Shown in pieces: positions 7,251-17,165 of a DNA stretch of 64,000 nucleotides. Below the pieces are notes generated by a model. It was not told the origin of the DNA. It ran no database searches and saw only the letters and a program-made list of their open reading frames with translations. Position 1 is the stretch's first letter. The number at the start of each line of letters is the position of its first letter. Both the position numbers and the translations under genes were made by a program. Source of the stretch: Saprospiraceae bacterium (GTDB lineage: Bacteria; Bacteroidota; Bacteroidia; Chitinophagales; Saprospiraceae); contig JADJPZ010000004.1 in assembly GCA_016713025.1 (NCBI GenBank), positions 2,046,001 to 2,110,000 on the forward strand. The letters are read 5' to 3'.

Positions 7251-7907
7251 ATGAAGTTTTTTATTGATACAGCCAATCTTGACCAGATCAAAGAAGCCAG
7301 AGACCTTGGTATTCTTGATGGGGTGACGACCAATCCTTCATTGATGGCGAAAGAAGGTATCTCAGGTGAAAAAAACATCATCAACCATTATAAAAAGATT
7401 TGTAAAATAGTGGAAGGAGATGTCAGTGCTGAAGTGATCGCCACTGATTTCAAAGGTATGATCTCTGAAGGCGAAAAACTGGCAGGTCTGGCAGAAAACA
7501 TCGTTGTGAAAATACCGATGATCAAAGACGGCATTAAAGCCATATCCTATTTCTCTGAAAAAGGAATCAATACCAATTGCACACTTGTGTTTTCGGCGGG
7601 TCAGGCGATTCTCGCTGCGAAGGCCGGAGCTACTTATCTTTCTCCTTTCGTAGGCAGAGTGGATGATATTTCCTGGGATGGTATCAAACTTATCGAAGAA
7701 ATAGTATCAATATATTCTATCCAAGGCTACTCTACTGAAGTGTTAGCAGCATCCATCCGCACACCACTGCACATCGTACAGGCAGCAAAAGCGGGTGCTG
7801 ATGTGGTAACATGTCCATTAAGCAGTATTTTGGGTTTGCTACATCATCCCCTCACCGACATAGGATTGGCAAAGTTTCTTGAAGACCACGCCAAAGCAAA
7901 TAAATAG
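7251..7907 (+). CDS. fsa: Fructose-6-phosphate aldolase / transaldolase-like (TalC/MipB type)
   Basis: 218 residues, the length of the compact TalC/FSA subfamily of transaldolases. The start MKFFIDTANLDQIKEARDLGILDGVTTNPSLM is the family signature. VVKIPMIKDG near residue 84 carries the Schiff-base lysine, and the C-terminal TCPLSSILGLLHHPLTDIGLAKF is typical. It acts in the pentose phosphate pathway or cleaves fructose-6-phosphate; sequence alone does not separate the two activities. It lies just downstream of the SRP RNA, whose promoter may read through. Confidence 0.9.
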   Translation: MKFFIDTANLDQIKEARDLGILDGVTTNPSLMAKEGISGEKNIINHYKKICKIVEGDVSAEVIATDFKGMISEGEKLAGLAENIVVKIPMIKDGIKAISYFSEKGINTNCTLVFSAGQAILAAKAGATYLSPFVGRVDDISWDGIKLIEEIVSIYSIQGYSTEVLAASIRTPLHIVQAAKAGADVVTCPLSSILGLLHHPLTDIGLAKFLEDHAKANK

Positions 7908-8005
7908 TTTTATGCAGGATTTGGAAATGGCTTTTGTTATTCAATTAAAGGTGCGAATAACTGCCATTGATGTATAAATAGCATTAGTCTACAACATGTT
8001 TATAT

Positions 8006-9726
8006 ATGAATGCAGCCAAACTAATTACCGTCTTCGCAATTTTCCTTGGCATCGGCTGCCAGTCAAAATCCGTAGAAATACCCAACTCTGACACTGACAA
8101 TGGTGGTTTGATCCTTCCAGATGGTTTTGGAGCCATAGTAGTGATCGATTCGGTTGGTGGGTGCAGACATATAGCTGTCAATGACAATGGAGACATATAT
8201 GCCAAGCTTAAACTGATCACCGGAGATAAAGGAAATGTTGCACTCAGGGATACCAATAATGATGGTAAAGCCGATATTATAATGAGATTTGGCAACTACC
8301 CAAATGACGGCAATTTTGCCACTGAGATGAGAATTCATAATGGTTATCTCTACTTTAGTTCCGAACTGAGAGTCTACAGACAAAAGTTGACACCTCCCGA
8401 CTTAGTTCCAAAGAGCAAAACAGAAGTCATTATGATAGACAGATACCCTATCAGATGGCACAATGCAAAGTCACTTGCTTTTGATGGCAAAGGAGGTTTG
8501 TATGTCACATTCAGTGCCCCGACCAATGTGTGTGAAGATTGGTCAACTGTACCCGAAAATACAGTTGTCAATGTAAGAGGAGAATATCCTTGCTCACAAT
8601 TGGTTGAATTTGGTGGTATTTGGAGATTTGATGAAAACAAACAAAACCAATATCAATCTGATGGTATCAGGTATGCTACAGGATTGCGAAGCGTAGTGGG
8701 TCTGGCGTGGAATAGAGACGATAATAAGCTTTATGCACTGCAGCATGGCAGAGATTATCTCTATGGTCATGCCCTCAGTATTATACGCCATGGCAAAACG
8801 CTGTACTGCCGGCAGAAGAATTTGTTGATATAGAAAAAGATGATGATTTCGGATGGCCTTACACTTATTATGATCCGATCAAAAACCAAAAAATATTGGC
8901 CCCTGAATATGGAGGTGATGGACTACAGCAAGCAACAGGTTACAAAAATCCTTTAATGGGTCTTCCTGCACACTGGGCACCAAATGATATGCTATTCTAC
9001 AAAGGTGACCAATTTCCTGAAAGGTACAAAAACGGAGCATTTGTTGCTTTCCATGGTTCGACCAATAGAAACCCTTATCCTCAGGCCGGATATATAGTGG
9101 CATTTATCCCTTTTGAAAATGGAAAACCGACAGGCAAATATGAAGTTTTTGCAGATGGTTTTACTGTAAGAGATACATTGTATGAAATGGCGGATGCAAC
9201 TTATCGACCATGCGGACTGGCAGAAGGCCCTGATGGCTCACTATATATCTCAGAATCCAAAGTAGGTAAAATCTGGCGAATTGCTTTTCATGGTGACAAA
9301 CATTCATTCGGAGAAAAAGAACTCCATGCTATGGATCAGAAATGCGGGTCAAAAACATATATAAAAACCCCAAGTGAAAATGCAGATGTGTTACGGGCAA
9401 ATAAAATAGTCAATGCAGCCAAACTCTATGAAAGCCATTGCTCCGGATGCCACAATGTACAAGGCCAGGGATTTGAAGGTGTATTCCCTCCATTAGCCGG
9501 ATCTGAGTGGGTCAATGGAGATCATGAAAAAATGATCAGGGTATTACTGCATGGACAAAAGGGAGAAATTACTGTCAAAGGCAAACCTTACAACCAAATC
9601 ATGCCCGCATTTGGTTTTTTGAATGATCAGGAAATAGCAGCAGTAGCAACTTACATTAAATCAGAATTTGGAAATAAAGGTGGGAAAATTCCACCTGAGA
9701 CGGTAGCTAAATACAGAAATAAATAA
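8006..9726 (+). pseudogene. Sorbosone dehydrogenase-like beta-propeller fused to cytochrome c; single frameshift
   Basis: A lipoprotein signal (IFLGIGCQS) is followed by a PQQ-type glucose/sorbosone dehydrogenase beta-propeller (GLILPDGFGAIVVID ... GLRSVVGLAWNRDDNKLYALQHGRD). The frame then breaks near 8772: the next frame continues as QYYTPWQNAVLPAEEFVDIEK and EYGGDGLQQATGYKNP, and finishes with a cytochrome c domain (CSGCHNVQGQGFEG ... MPAFGFLNDQEIAAVATYI). Restoring one C in the CCC run at 8772-8774 rejoins the frames, so this may be a sequencing indel in an intact ~573-residue gene. Expected role: periplasmic oxidation of a sugar or alcohol with electrons passed to the attached haem. Without the correction it gives 8006-8833 plus 8896-9726. 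Confidence 0.85.
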
Positions 9727-9809
9727 TAAGAAGATGCTCCGTTCAAATATATATAGTGTTGATCACATATTCCCAATAAGTTTATTAATTTTGTAAAAAA
9801 ATATTCTGC

Positions 9810-10910
9810 GTGGAAATCGCCAATCCTATATATGATGTTGTATTTAAATACCTTATGGAAGACCATAAGGCAGCCAGAATAATACTGACAGCACTAACCG
9901 GACTCAACATCACTAATCTTGAGTTTTTACCACAAGAACTTGCTGTGGATAAATCAAAAAATGAGCACTCCATTCTTACCGGCTTGACTTTATCTATTTA
10001 CAGATTGGATTTTACAGCCTGAATACGACAATCTGATAGTTCTGAAAAAATCATCATCATCGAAATACAAAAGTCCAAATTTGCCCATGAAAATATGAGG
10101 TTCAGAAAGTACCTTGGCAAACAATACATGAACGAATCATTTTTTCAATGGGTAAATGAAACAAAAGGAAGAAAGTATAAGATGGGGTTGCCGATTTTAC
10201 CTATTTATTTTCTTGGCGAACGTATCGAAGGTTTTGATGATATTCCTGTCATCACCGTAAACAGGACCATCAGAGACAGATATACTGACACAATACTGGA
10301 TGTAAACCACAATTTTATAGATTCTTTATTTCATCTGTTTATTTTTATTTGTTTTTTTAATGGTCAGATGGAATTGATAAGCTAATCTCCATCTTTGGTG
10401 TTATCGAACTTGCGTTTCGCATGAAAATAATCATCGCGGTTATTGCACCACAAAGTTGGTTCATGCTCATTTCATGAGGGAATTATTGTTAATATTCCTG
10501 CGTTGAAAAAGAAGCGCAGAGACGAATTAGAAACGCCCCTAAGCATATTTGATCAGGATAACAGAAATGAAAATCATCATATCATGAACGTAAAAGAAAT
10601 AGATTTCCCCGAAAAGTTCAGACCTATCATCAGGAGACTGAAGGAAGCAACGCAAGTTAAAGAAGTGAGAGATATCATGATCGTAGAAGACGATTTTTTG
10701 GCAGAACTCAATGATTATGAACATCAGATAGCTGAAAGCGAAAAGCAAAAAGAAGAAGAACGAAGGCTAAAAGAAGAAGAACGAAGGCTAAAAGAAGACG
10801 CCATCAGAAAACAAGAAGATGCTATCAGACTTTTATTGAAGATGGGTATGTCAAAGCATGAAATATCTAAATCACTTGGTATCTCTTTGGATGAGCTGAA
10901 CAAGTTTTAG
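9810..10910 (+). pseudogene. Rpn/PD-(D/E)XK nuclease family transposase-like gene, broken
   Basis: Three pieces in one frame form a Rpn-like (recombination-promoting nuclease, PDDEXK) protein. Piece 1 begins with NPIYDVVFKYLMEDHKAARIILTAL and reaches RLDFTA. An in-frame TGA at 10020 interrupts it, then IIIIEIQKSKFAHENMRFRKYL supplies the E-x-K of the nuclease core. A further piece (NVKEIDFPEKFRPIIRRLKEA) ends in the charged repeat KEEERRLKEEERRLKEDAIRKQ and a helix-turn-helix-like MSKHEISKSLGISLDEL. Between 10335 and 10468 lies about 141 bp of extra sequence with stops, bounded by direct repeats ATTTCAT (10328-10334, 10469-10475). With two separate lesions it is a real pseudogene. It lies 50 bp from an IS256-family element. 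Confidence 0.75.
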
Positions 10911-11008
10911 TTGCATTTTTATTTTAAGTTGAAGAAGAAAACTTATTGAATCCAAACATTCAAAACCTGAGGCTGTAAAATATTTTGTGTAAACAAAACT
11001 TCAAAGAA

Positions 11009-12220
11009 TTATGGCTGAATCAAATTATCCTCAAAGATAATTAAAATTTCATTATGAGTAATATGCCAGTTATGAATTGGCATTGTCCATTTAACTTGAA
11101 TTTGCTGAATAGCAAGATATACAGATTTCAAGGCTGCCTGATCATTTGGAAAAAGTGTTTTGGTTTTGGTAAATTTTCTGATGGCTCTGTTGAGGCCTTC
11201 AATGGTATTAGTGGTATACATAATTTTACGAATGTTAGTAGGATACTGAAACATGGGAGATAGATTTGACCAGTTTGCTTCCCAACTTTTAATGGCATAG
11301 GCATATTTAGACCCCCATTTTGCTTTAAAAGCTTCAAAAGCAATGAGAGCAGTTTCCATATTTAAAGCGGCATAAACAGTTTTTAAATCAGCCAGGAAGG
11401 CCCTTCTATCTTTCCATGGGACAAACTTCATAGAGTTTCTGATTTGATGAACGATACAAAGCTGGGATACGGTATCGGGGAAAGCAGTTTGAATGGCCTG
11501 AGTGAATCCTGTAAGATTGTCAGTGCATGCAATGAGCATCTTTTTAACGCCCCTGTCTTTGAGCTCATTTAAGACAGAAAGCCAAAACGCGGCAGACTCG
11601 TTGGCGCTCATCCAGATGCCCAAAACTTCTTTGATCCCATTGGTTTTCAGTCCTATAACGATATAAATACTCTTGTTGATGATTTTATTATCCTGCCGGA
11701 TTTTAAAACAAATACAATCCATCCAAACGATGTAATAAGTATTATCCAAAGGTCTGTTTTGCCATTCCTGGATAGCCGGAATCATTTTGTTTGTAATATC
11801 TGAAACAAAGGTTTTAGAAACGTCTAAGCCATAAATTTCCTGAATTTGAGCTGTTATGTCATCAGTGCTCATACCTCTACTGTAAAGAGATGTAATGACA
11901 GATTCTACTTTCTCAGTGGTAGTTTGGCCCTTGGGAACAATGATAGGCTCAAATTCACCGTTACGATCCCGTGGAATATCCAACTCTACCTGTCCTTGTG
12001 TAGTGCGTATCTTTTTCTTATAAGACCCATTCCGGGAATTACCTGAATTAATCCCATCGGGCGAGTGTTTTGAATAGCCTAAATGATGACTTAGTTCAGC
12101 TTTTAAAAGTTCTTGAATGCCATCTTTGTAAAGACCATTCATAACATTGTCAAAATCATTAAGAGACTTGACATCCTGAAGAAATTCAGAGAGATTAAGA
12201 TTAAATTTGTTACTTTGCAT
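11009..12220 (-). CDS. IS256-family (mutator-type) DDE transposase
   Basis: 403 residues from the ATG at 12220 (MQSNKFNLNLSEFLQ). An in-frame extension to 12307 would run through the hairpin and is unlikely. The catalytic triad is visible: D168 in VWMDCI, D234 in ACTDNLTGF and E341 in YTTNTIEGLNR, with the CIVHQIRNS motif near residue 255 that marks the family. An N-terminal DNA-binding region includes SRNGSYKKKIRTTQGQVELDIPRDRNGEFEP. It catalyses cut-and-paste or copy-out transposition of the surrounding element. No frameshift or missing catalytic residue is seen, so it is probably active. Confidence 0.95.
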   Translation of the reverse strand: MQSNKFNLNLSEFLQDVKSLNDFDNVMNGLYKDGIQELLKAELSHHLGYSKHSPDGINSGNSRNGSYKKKIRTTQGQVELDIPRDRNGEFEPIIVPKGQTTTEKVESVITSLYSRGMSTDDITAQIQEIYGLDVSKTFVSDITNKMIPAIQEWQNRPLDNTYYIVWMDCICFKIRQDNKIINKSIYIVIGLKTNGIKEVLGIWMSANESAAFWLSVLNELKDRGVKKMLIACTDNLTGFTQAIQTAFPDTVSQLCIVHQIRNSMKFVPWKDRRAFLADLKTVYAALNMETALIAFEAFKAKWGSKYAYAIKSWEANWSNLSPMFQYPTNIRKIMYTTNTIEGLNRAIRKFTKTKTLFPNDQAALKSVYLAIQQIQVKWTMPIHNWHITHNEILIIFEDNLIQP

Positions 12221-12284
12221 AACTATTAAATTTGTTAGGTTAAAAAATGTGTCTGTACTTGGTCGCACAAACATATTAAAAATT

Positions 12285-12315
12285 TTCCATCTGTGGGGGT
12301 ACCCCACAGATGGAA
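12285..12315. promoter_or_regulatory. Perfect 14-bp hairpin inside the IS left of the transposase
   Basis: TTCCATCTGTGGGG, then the loop GTA, then the exact reverse complement. It lies between the IS end and the transposase start. In several IS elements such hairpins block expression from outside transcripts; that role is inferred here. Confidence 0.7.
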
Positions 12316-12386
12316 GCCTAACTCCTTGATACTAGTTTACACAATCTTTCTTACACTCCCCAAAACCTATTTCTTTTCACACGATA

Positions 12387-13340
12387 CTACTCTACCCTAT
12401 TGATCCATACTCCGTTTAACCAGGATCGGATATTGCCTGCCACACCATCGATAAGTCGTTGCCTTGACTCCTTACTTGCCCAGGCAATGTGTGGTGTGAC
12501 GAGGCATTTTGGGTGATTGATTAATTCCTGATTGACAGATGGAGGTTCAACCTGAAGCACATCCAAAATCGCACAACCTAACAGTTCTTCATTCAAGGCT
12601 GTTAGCAAATCGTCTTCATTAATCAGACCACCGCGACCGATATTGATCAGGATGGCATCGGGTTTCATCAATTTTAGTGTGTTCTTGTTGATGATCTCTT
12701 TTGTATCTGATGTCAATGGACAATGCAACGATATAACGTCAGATTCTTTCCACAACGTATCCAAATCCACAAAGTTAATACCAGAATGCTTTTCCTCAGG
12801 TATTGTACGTGTATGTACAAGCGCGTGCATACCCATAGCCATAGCTATGCCGGTTACTTTTTTGCCTATATCTCCATACCCTATGATCCCAAATGTTTTA
12901 CCACTCAATTCAGAAATACTATGGTCATAAAAACAAAAATCAGCTGTCGTTGACCACCTGCCCTTTTTTACTTCAGAAATGTAATAATCAGGTTTGTTGA
13001 TATACGATAGGAGAACAGCAAAAAGGTGCTGTGCTACTCCATGTACACTGTAACCCTTGACATTGCTGACCTGAATTTGCCTATTATTTGTTTCAAATAT
13101 GTCTATATTATTGAATCCTGTGGCCGCTACACAGATGTACCGCACCATTGGCATCATTGACAAAATATCATGATTGATCGAAAACTTATTGACAATAACA
13201 ATTTCAGCATCTGCAGCTCTTTCATATACCTGTGATAACGATGTCCGATCGTAAGACACGAATTCACCCAAAAGACGGAATGCTTCAAAACTCAGATCAC
13301 CTGGGTTATTGGTATATGCGTCGAGAAAAACAATTTTCAT
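12387..13340 (-). CDS. NAD-dependent D-2-hydroxyacid dehydrogenase
   Basis: 317 residues, normal for D-isomer-specific 2-hydroxyacid dehydrogenases (glycerate/phosphoglycerate type). The NAD-binding motif is FGIIGYGDIGKKV near residue 150. The catalytic residues sit in INIGRGGLINEDDL (Arg), LDVLQVEPP (Glu) and TPHIAWASKESRQ (His). It reduces a 2-keto acid such as hydroxypyruvate or oxidises the D-hydroxyacid; the substrate is not clear. The gene stands alone on the minus strand, and an IS256 element has landed just past its stop codon without disturbing it. Confidence 0.88.
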   Translation of the reverse strand: MKIVFLDAYTNNPGDLSFEAFRLLGEFVSYDRTSLSQVYERAADAEIVIVNKFSINHDILSMMPMVRYICVAATGFNNIDIFETNNRQIQVSNVKGYSVHGVAQHLFAVLLSYINKPDYYISEVKKGRWSTTADFCFYDHSISELSGKTFGIIGYGDIGKKVTGIAMAMGMHALVHTRTIPEEKHSGINFVDLDTLWKESDVISLHCPLTSDTKEIINKNTLKLMKPDAILINIGRGGLINEDDLLTALNEELLGCAILDVLQVEPPSVNQELINHPKCLVTPHIAWASKESRQRLIDGVAGNIRSWLNGVWINRVE

Positions 13341-13619
13341 GCTAGTTTTTAAGGATAAATTGGAGGATGTTTATGTAATTTTGGAGTTTATTAAAAATCA
13401 TTATACTTGCAAAAATATTAAAATTAGATAACATCCTACTAAAAAAATAGATAAAACCATAACTTTGCATTAATTTGAAAACCAATTCATAAGACAAAAA
13501 AGGATACCAATATACTAGTTTAAAGTTAATAAATAAAATATCACCTATTGCTGATAATAATTTCGATGTAATATTATGGTTTTAAAGATGTTTCCCAATT
13601 CCAAATTAAACATAAGAGT

Positions 13620-15284
13620 ATGATACCTGTTTTACGAAAATACAGATTAGTGGTGTATCTCTTATTTATATTAAATTGTAGTGCAATATCTCAGAGAACT
13701 GTGGGATTACTGAAATCCTCAACTTTTAATCCAGAAGGTTTTATTTTATTCAGTCCCACCAATTCAAGAGAAACATTTCTTATTGATAATTGTGGATTTT
13801 TAATCAAAAAATGGGTGTCTGCGCATGTTCCTGGTCAAACAGCTTATTTACTTCCAAATGGTGATTTATTACGAGCTGCCCGTGTTCCAGGTTTTTTTAC
13901 GGGTGGAGGGACAGGTGGCAAAATAGAAATTTTTGATTGGGGTGGTGCTCTGAAATGGAGCTATCTTTTGGCCAATGAAAAATATCATCAACACCATATA
14001 GCTCACCCTATGCCAAATGGTAATATACTAACTACTGTCTGGTATAAATACAGCAAAGAAGAAGCAGTACAAAAAGGATTCAAGCCTGAAAAATTAACAT
14101 CTGAGGGGATCTGGTCAGACAGGATTCTCGAAATTAAACCGCTTCCGGAAAATAAAGCTGAAATAGTTTGGGAATGGGATTTTTGGGATCATACAATTCA
14201 AAATTTTGATTCCACAAAAAGTAATTATGGCATTATTGCAAATCGTCCTGAATTGTTAGATGTAAATTTTTACGAAGATCCGGGTGCTAATGTTGCTGAG
14301 TGGATTCACTTAAATGCTCTGGACTATAATCCAAAACTTGATCAAATTATTGTAAGTTCAAAATTTCATAATGAAATTTATATCATAGATCACTCTACAA
14401 CTACTGCTGAAGCAAAAGGAAGCAAAGGCGGAAAATATGGAAAGGGAGGGGATTTTCTATATCGATGGGGAAATCCAAGGTCATTTGGTAGAGGTACACA
14501 GACTTCCCATAGGCTATATGGCCAGCATGATGTCCAGTGGATTGATGAAGGCCTTCCGGGTGCCGGCAATGTTTTGCTTTTTAATAACGGGTCAAACCGA
14601 ATTGGGCTTTTGTATTCCACTATTGAAGAGGTAGTATTACCTATTGATCCTTTCGGTCTTTACAAGTTGGTCGAAGGCAGCCCTTATGGTCCGGATTTAC
14701 CTTTTTGGATTTATCAAGGAATCCCAAATACAAGCTTTTATTCATCTAGAATTTCCGGAACACAAAGACTATTAAATGGTAACACCTTGATATGTGAAGG
14801 TAATAAAGGCAATTTTATTGAAGTAGATAAAAACAATACAATAGTTTGGCAATATAGAAACCCGATCTCCAATTTCGGAACTATTAACCAGGGAGATATA
14901 CCAATCAATAACGATGTTTTCAAAGTAACAAAATACAGTCCTAATTATCCTGCTTTTCAAGGCAAAAATATGACTTCAACATCTACCATTGAGCTCAACT
15001 CTCAGGAATATAAATGTGAAACAGCTTCATCTGTGAATGATTTAAAAGTTATCAAGCCTTCTATTTACCCAAATCCAACTACAGAATATATTTTTATAAA
15101 AAATGACAACTATCAAGGTGCAAAATACAGCATTTCAGATATTCTAGGGAAACAGTTGACTGCGGGACAGATCAACAATACACACATAGATGTAAGTCAT
15201 TTGGAAGAAGGCATTTATAGATTGAATATCAATTATACCATCACAAATTATAATTACAATTTCATCTTTGTAAAAAATAAATAA
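13620..15284 (+). CDS. Arylsulfotransferase-like secreted protein with type IX sorting domain (copy 1)
   Basis: 554 residues with a signal peptide (VVYLLFILNCSAIS). A six-bladed-propeller ASST-like body follows, with repeated blades such as GQTAYLLPNGDLLRAAR, HHIAHPMPNGNILTTVW, ILEIKPLPENKAEIVWEWDFWDH and GTQRLLNGNTLICEGNKGNFIEVD. The segment HNEIYIIDHSTTT holds a conserved His. The C-terminus (IKPSIYPNPTTEYIFIKN ... HLEEGIYRLNI) is a type A Por sorting domain, so the protein should be exported by the type IX system. ASSTs move sulfate between phenols; activity is inferred from the family. It lies 3 bp upstream of a paralogue, and a TAACTTTG box at 13460-13467 could drive both. Confidence 0.82.
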   Translation: MIPVLRKYRLVVYLLFILNCSAISQRTVGLLKSSTFNPEGFILFSPTNSRETFLIDNCGFLIKKWVSAHVPGQTAYLLPNGDLLRAARVPGFFTGGGTGGKIEIFDWGGALKWSYLLANEKYHQHHIAHPMPNGNILTTVWYKYSKEEAVQKGFKPEKLTSEGIWSDRILEIKPLPENKAEIVWEWDFWDHTIQNFDSTKSNYGIIANRPELLDVNFYEDPGANVAEWIHLNALDYNPKLDQIIVSSKFHNEIYIIDHSTTTAEAKGSKGGKYGKGGDFLYRWGNPRSFGRGTQTSHRLYGQHDVQWIDEGLPGAGNVLLFNNGSNRIGLLYSTIEEVVLPIDPFGLYKLVEGSPYGPDLPFWIYQGIPNTSFYSSRISGTQRLLNGNTLICEGNKGNFIEVDKNNTIVWQYRNPISNFGTINQGDIPINNDVFKVTKYSPNYPAFQGKNMTSTSTIELNSQEYKCETASSVNDLKVIKPSIYPNPTTEYIFIKNDNYQGAKYSISDILGKQLTAGQINNTHIDVSHLEEGIYRLNINYTITNYNYNFIFVKNK

Positions 15285-15287
15285 AAT

Positions 15288-16934
15288 ATGAATAAATTAT
15301 TTTTATTAATTCTGCTTTTAGTAGTGTGGAATTTTTCACATAGTCAAAATACAGTGGGTCTGATTTCTTACAATAAAGACAAGACTTTCGACGGTTATAC
15401 ACTTATATATCCTCACAATCAACCCCATGTATACCTACTCAACAACTGCGGAGAAATCGTACATACCTGGCAAGATTCTAGCATATGGAGGCCAGGAAAT
15501 ACTGCATATATCACTAAAGAAGCCAAATTAGTTAAAGCAAAAAGACTTAACACAGTTGTCGGAAACCCTATATGGTTTGGAGGTGGCGGTGCCATTGTGG
15601 AGATTAGTGATTGGAACAATAAACTTGAATGGTCCTATGAAGTGAATGACACACTACGTAGGTTGCATCATGACATATGCGTCATGCCGAATGGAAATAT
15701 TCTCATGATGGTATGGGTGAAAAAAACTAAAAATGAACTCATAGCAGCAGGTAGAGATACATCCAGATATAAAAATGATGTATTACATTCGGAACAAATA
15801 ATAGAAGTAAATCCCAAAACAAATCAGGTAGTCTGGAAGTGGGATATGTGGGATCACATCATTCAGGATTATGATGCCACTAAGCCAAATTTTGGTGTCG
15901 TCAGTGCCCGTCCTGAAAAAATCGATATCAATTATGCTCAAATTCAGGATGGCAGTTGGTTTCATATGAATGCTATTGATTATAACGAAGAACTAGACCA
16001 AATCATGGTTTCTGTCCCTACTCACAACGAAATATGGATAATCGACCACTCTACTACCACACAGCAGGCCGCCACAAGTAACGGAGGCTTATCAGGAGCA
16101 GGAGGCGACTTAATATATAGATGGGGAAACCCGGCTGTTTATAAAAAAGGAGGAATACAGGATCAGTTATCATTTTATCAGCATGGAGTAAATTGGGCAA
16201 GAAACTTCCTACTACCTACAAATCCCGACTATGGGAAAATATTATTTTTCAATAATAGATTCAACACTTCTTTTTCACAAGTCAATTTTATAGTTCCACC
16301 ATGGGACATGTACGAATGGAAATATAAAAAGACAAACGGTATTTGGGGGCCTACCTCTTACAACAAATCAATAAGACACCCCCAACCTACTAAACTTTTT
16401 TCAGATATACTCTCAAATGCTCAGTTATTACCCAATGGGAACATACTGATACTCTCAGGGCGACATGGATATATATTTGAATTATCAAAGGAAAATCAAG
16501 TAGTCTGGGAATATATAGTCCCTTTAAAAAACGGAAATTCTGTTCCCCAGAAATCCATGCTTTCCATCAATGACAACACCAATTTCAGAGCTAACAAATA
16601 TCCGGTGAATTTCACAGCATTTCAAGGGAAAGACCTCTCAGCAAAAGGATATATGGAACAATTGCCAGACCAGGGATACTGCAATAGACTTGTACCAGTC
16701 AAGGAGCAAAATATAGAGTCATTCCGTTTATATCCCAATCCTGCTTCCAACTACATAAGTGTAACTGTTCCTAATACTGTTAAGGCTCGTTTATATTCTT
16801 ACAATGGTGCATTGATAAATGATTTGAATCTTTCAGAAGGGGTAAATGACATTAATGTTCAACATCTAGATGAAGGTTTGTACTTTTTATTATTGGAAAA
16901 TGGTAGTCTGAGAGCATTTTCTATTGTGAAATAG
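15288..16934 (+). CDS. Arylsulfotransferase-like secreted protein with type IX sorting domain (copy 2)
   Basis: 548 residues and a tandem paralogue of the preceding gene. The signal peptide ends NFSHSQ, and the body has the same blades (GNTAYITKEAKLVKAKRL, HHDICVMPNGNILMMVW, IIEVNPKTNQVVWKWDMWDH, NAQLLPNGNILILSGRHGYIFELS) and the same HNEIWIIDHSTTT segment. The C-terminus FRLYPNPASNYISVTV ... VQHLDEGLYFLLLENG is again a type A sorting domain. The 3-bp spacing to copy 1 shows one transcript. Two similar cargo proteins in tandem suggest different substrates or dosage; that is inference. Confidence 0.82.
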   Translation: MNKLFLLILLLVVWNFSHSQNTVGLISYNKDKTFDGYTLIYPHNQPHVYLLNNCGEIVHTWQDSSIWRPGNTAYITKEAKLVKAKRLNTVVGNPIWFGGGGAIVEISDWNNKLEWSYEVNDTLRRLHHDICVMPNGNILMMVWVKKTKNELIAAGRDTSRYKNDVLHSEQIIEVNPKTNQVVWKWDMWDHIIQDYDATKPNFGVVSARPEKIDINYAQIQDGSWFHMNAIDYNEELDQIMVSVPTHNEIWIIDHSTTTQQAATSNGGLSGAGGDLIYRWGNPAVYKKGGIQDQLSFYQHGVNWARNFLLPTNPDYGKILFFNNRFNTSFSQVNFIVPPWDMYEWKYKKTNGIWGPTSYNKSIRHPQPTKLFSDILSNAQLLPNGNILILSGRHGYIFELSKENQVVWEYIVPLKNGNSVPQKSMLSINDNTNFRANKYPVNFTAFQGKDLSAKGYMEQLPDQGYCNRLVPVKEQNIESFRLYPNPASNYISVTVPNTVKARLYSYNGALINDLNLSEGVNDINVQHLDEGLYFLLLENGSLRAFSIVK

Positions 16935-17165
16935 AAGTACACCATCCTAGACAACCAAACAAATATATTTATTTGCCGATCCACTTTATCTAATGATAAT
17001 ATATGGATCAATGTTAGCATCAGCTAAGATTATGTATAAACTTTTATCATTTGCTTCCAAATGGCTAATTACATTTTCTGTTGCAACATCAACTTCGTTT
17101 GTCAAAGTCTTACCTGACTTTGACGGAATCTATCTTACGGTCTTTGACCGGTTGTGGACAGTTTA
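16935..17165. other. Intergenic stretch with a degenerate fragment of the neighbouring TIR element
   Basis: No gene is supported here. Positions 17029-17083 (GATTATGTATAAACTTTTAT and onward) resemble the left end of the complete element starting at 17166, which suggests an older, decayed copy beside the newer one. A hairpin GTCAAAGTC/GACTTTGAC lies near 17100-17125. Confidence 0.5.

Larger units (their letters stand above)
10961..12368 (-). mobile_element. IS256-family insertion sequence with 8-bp target duplication
   Basis: The element proper runs 10969-12360 (1392 bp). It is flanked by perfect direct repeats CAAAACCT at 10961-10968 and 12361-12368, a target duplication of the size expected for IS256. 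The ends form an imperfect ~26-bp inverted repeat sharing TGTAA and TTGTGTAAAC (10969-10994 and 12335-12360). One transposase gene fills it on the minus strand. Exact duplication and an intact gene point to recent insertion. The right end lies 18 bp beyond the 3' end of the hydroxyacid dehydrogenase gene. Confidence 0.95.

Noticed and set aside
11846..12046. Plus-strand reading frame within the IS element
   Set aside because: It is antisense to the intact transposase gene and has no domain features.
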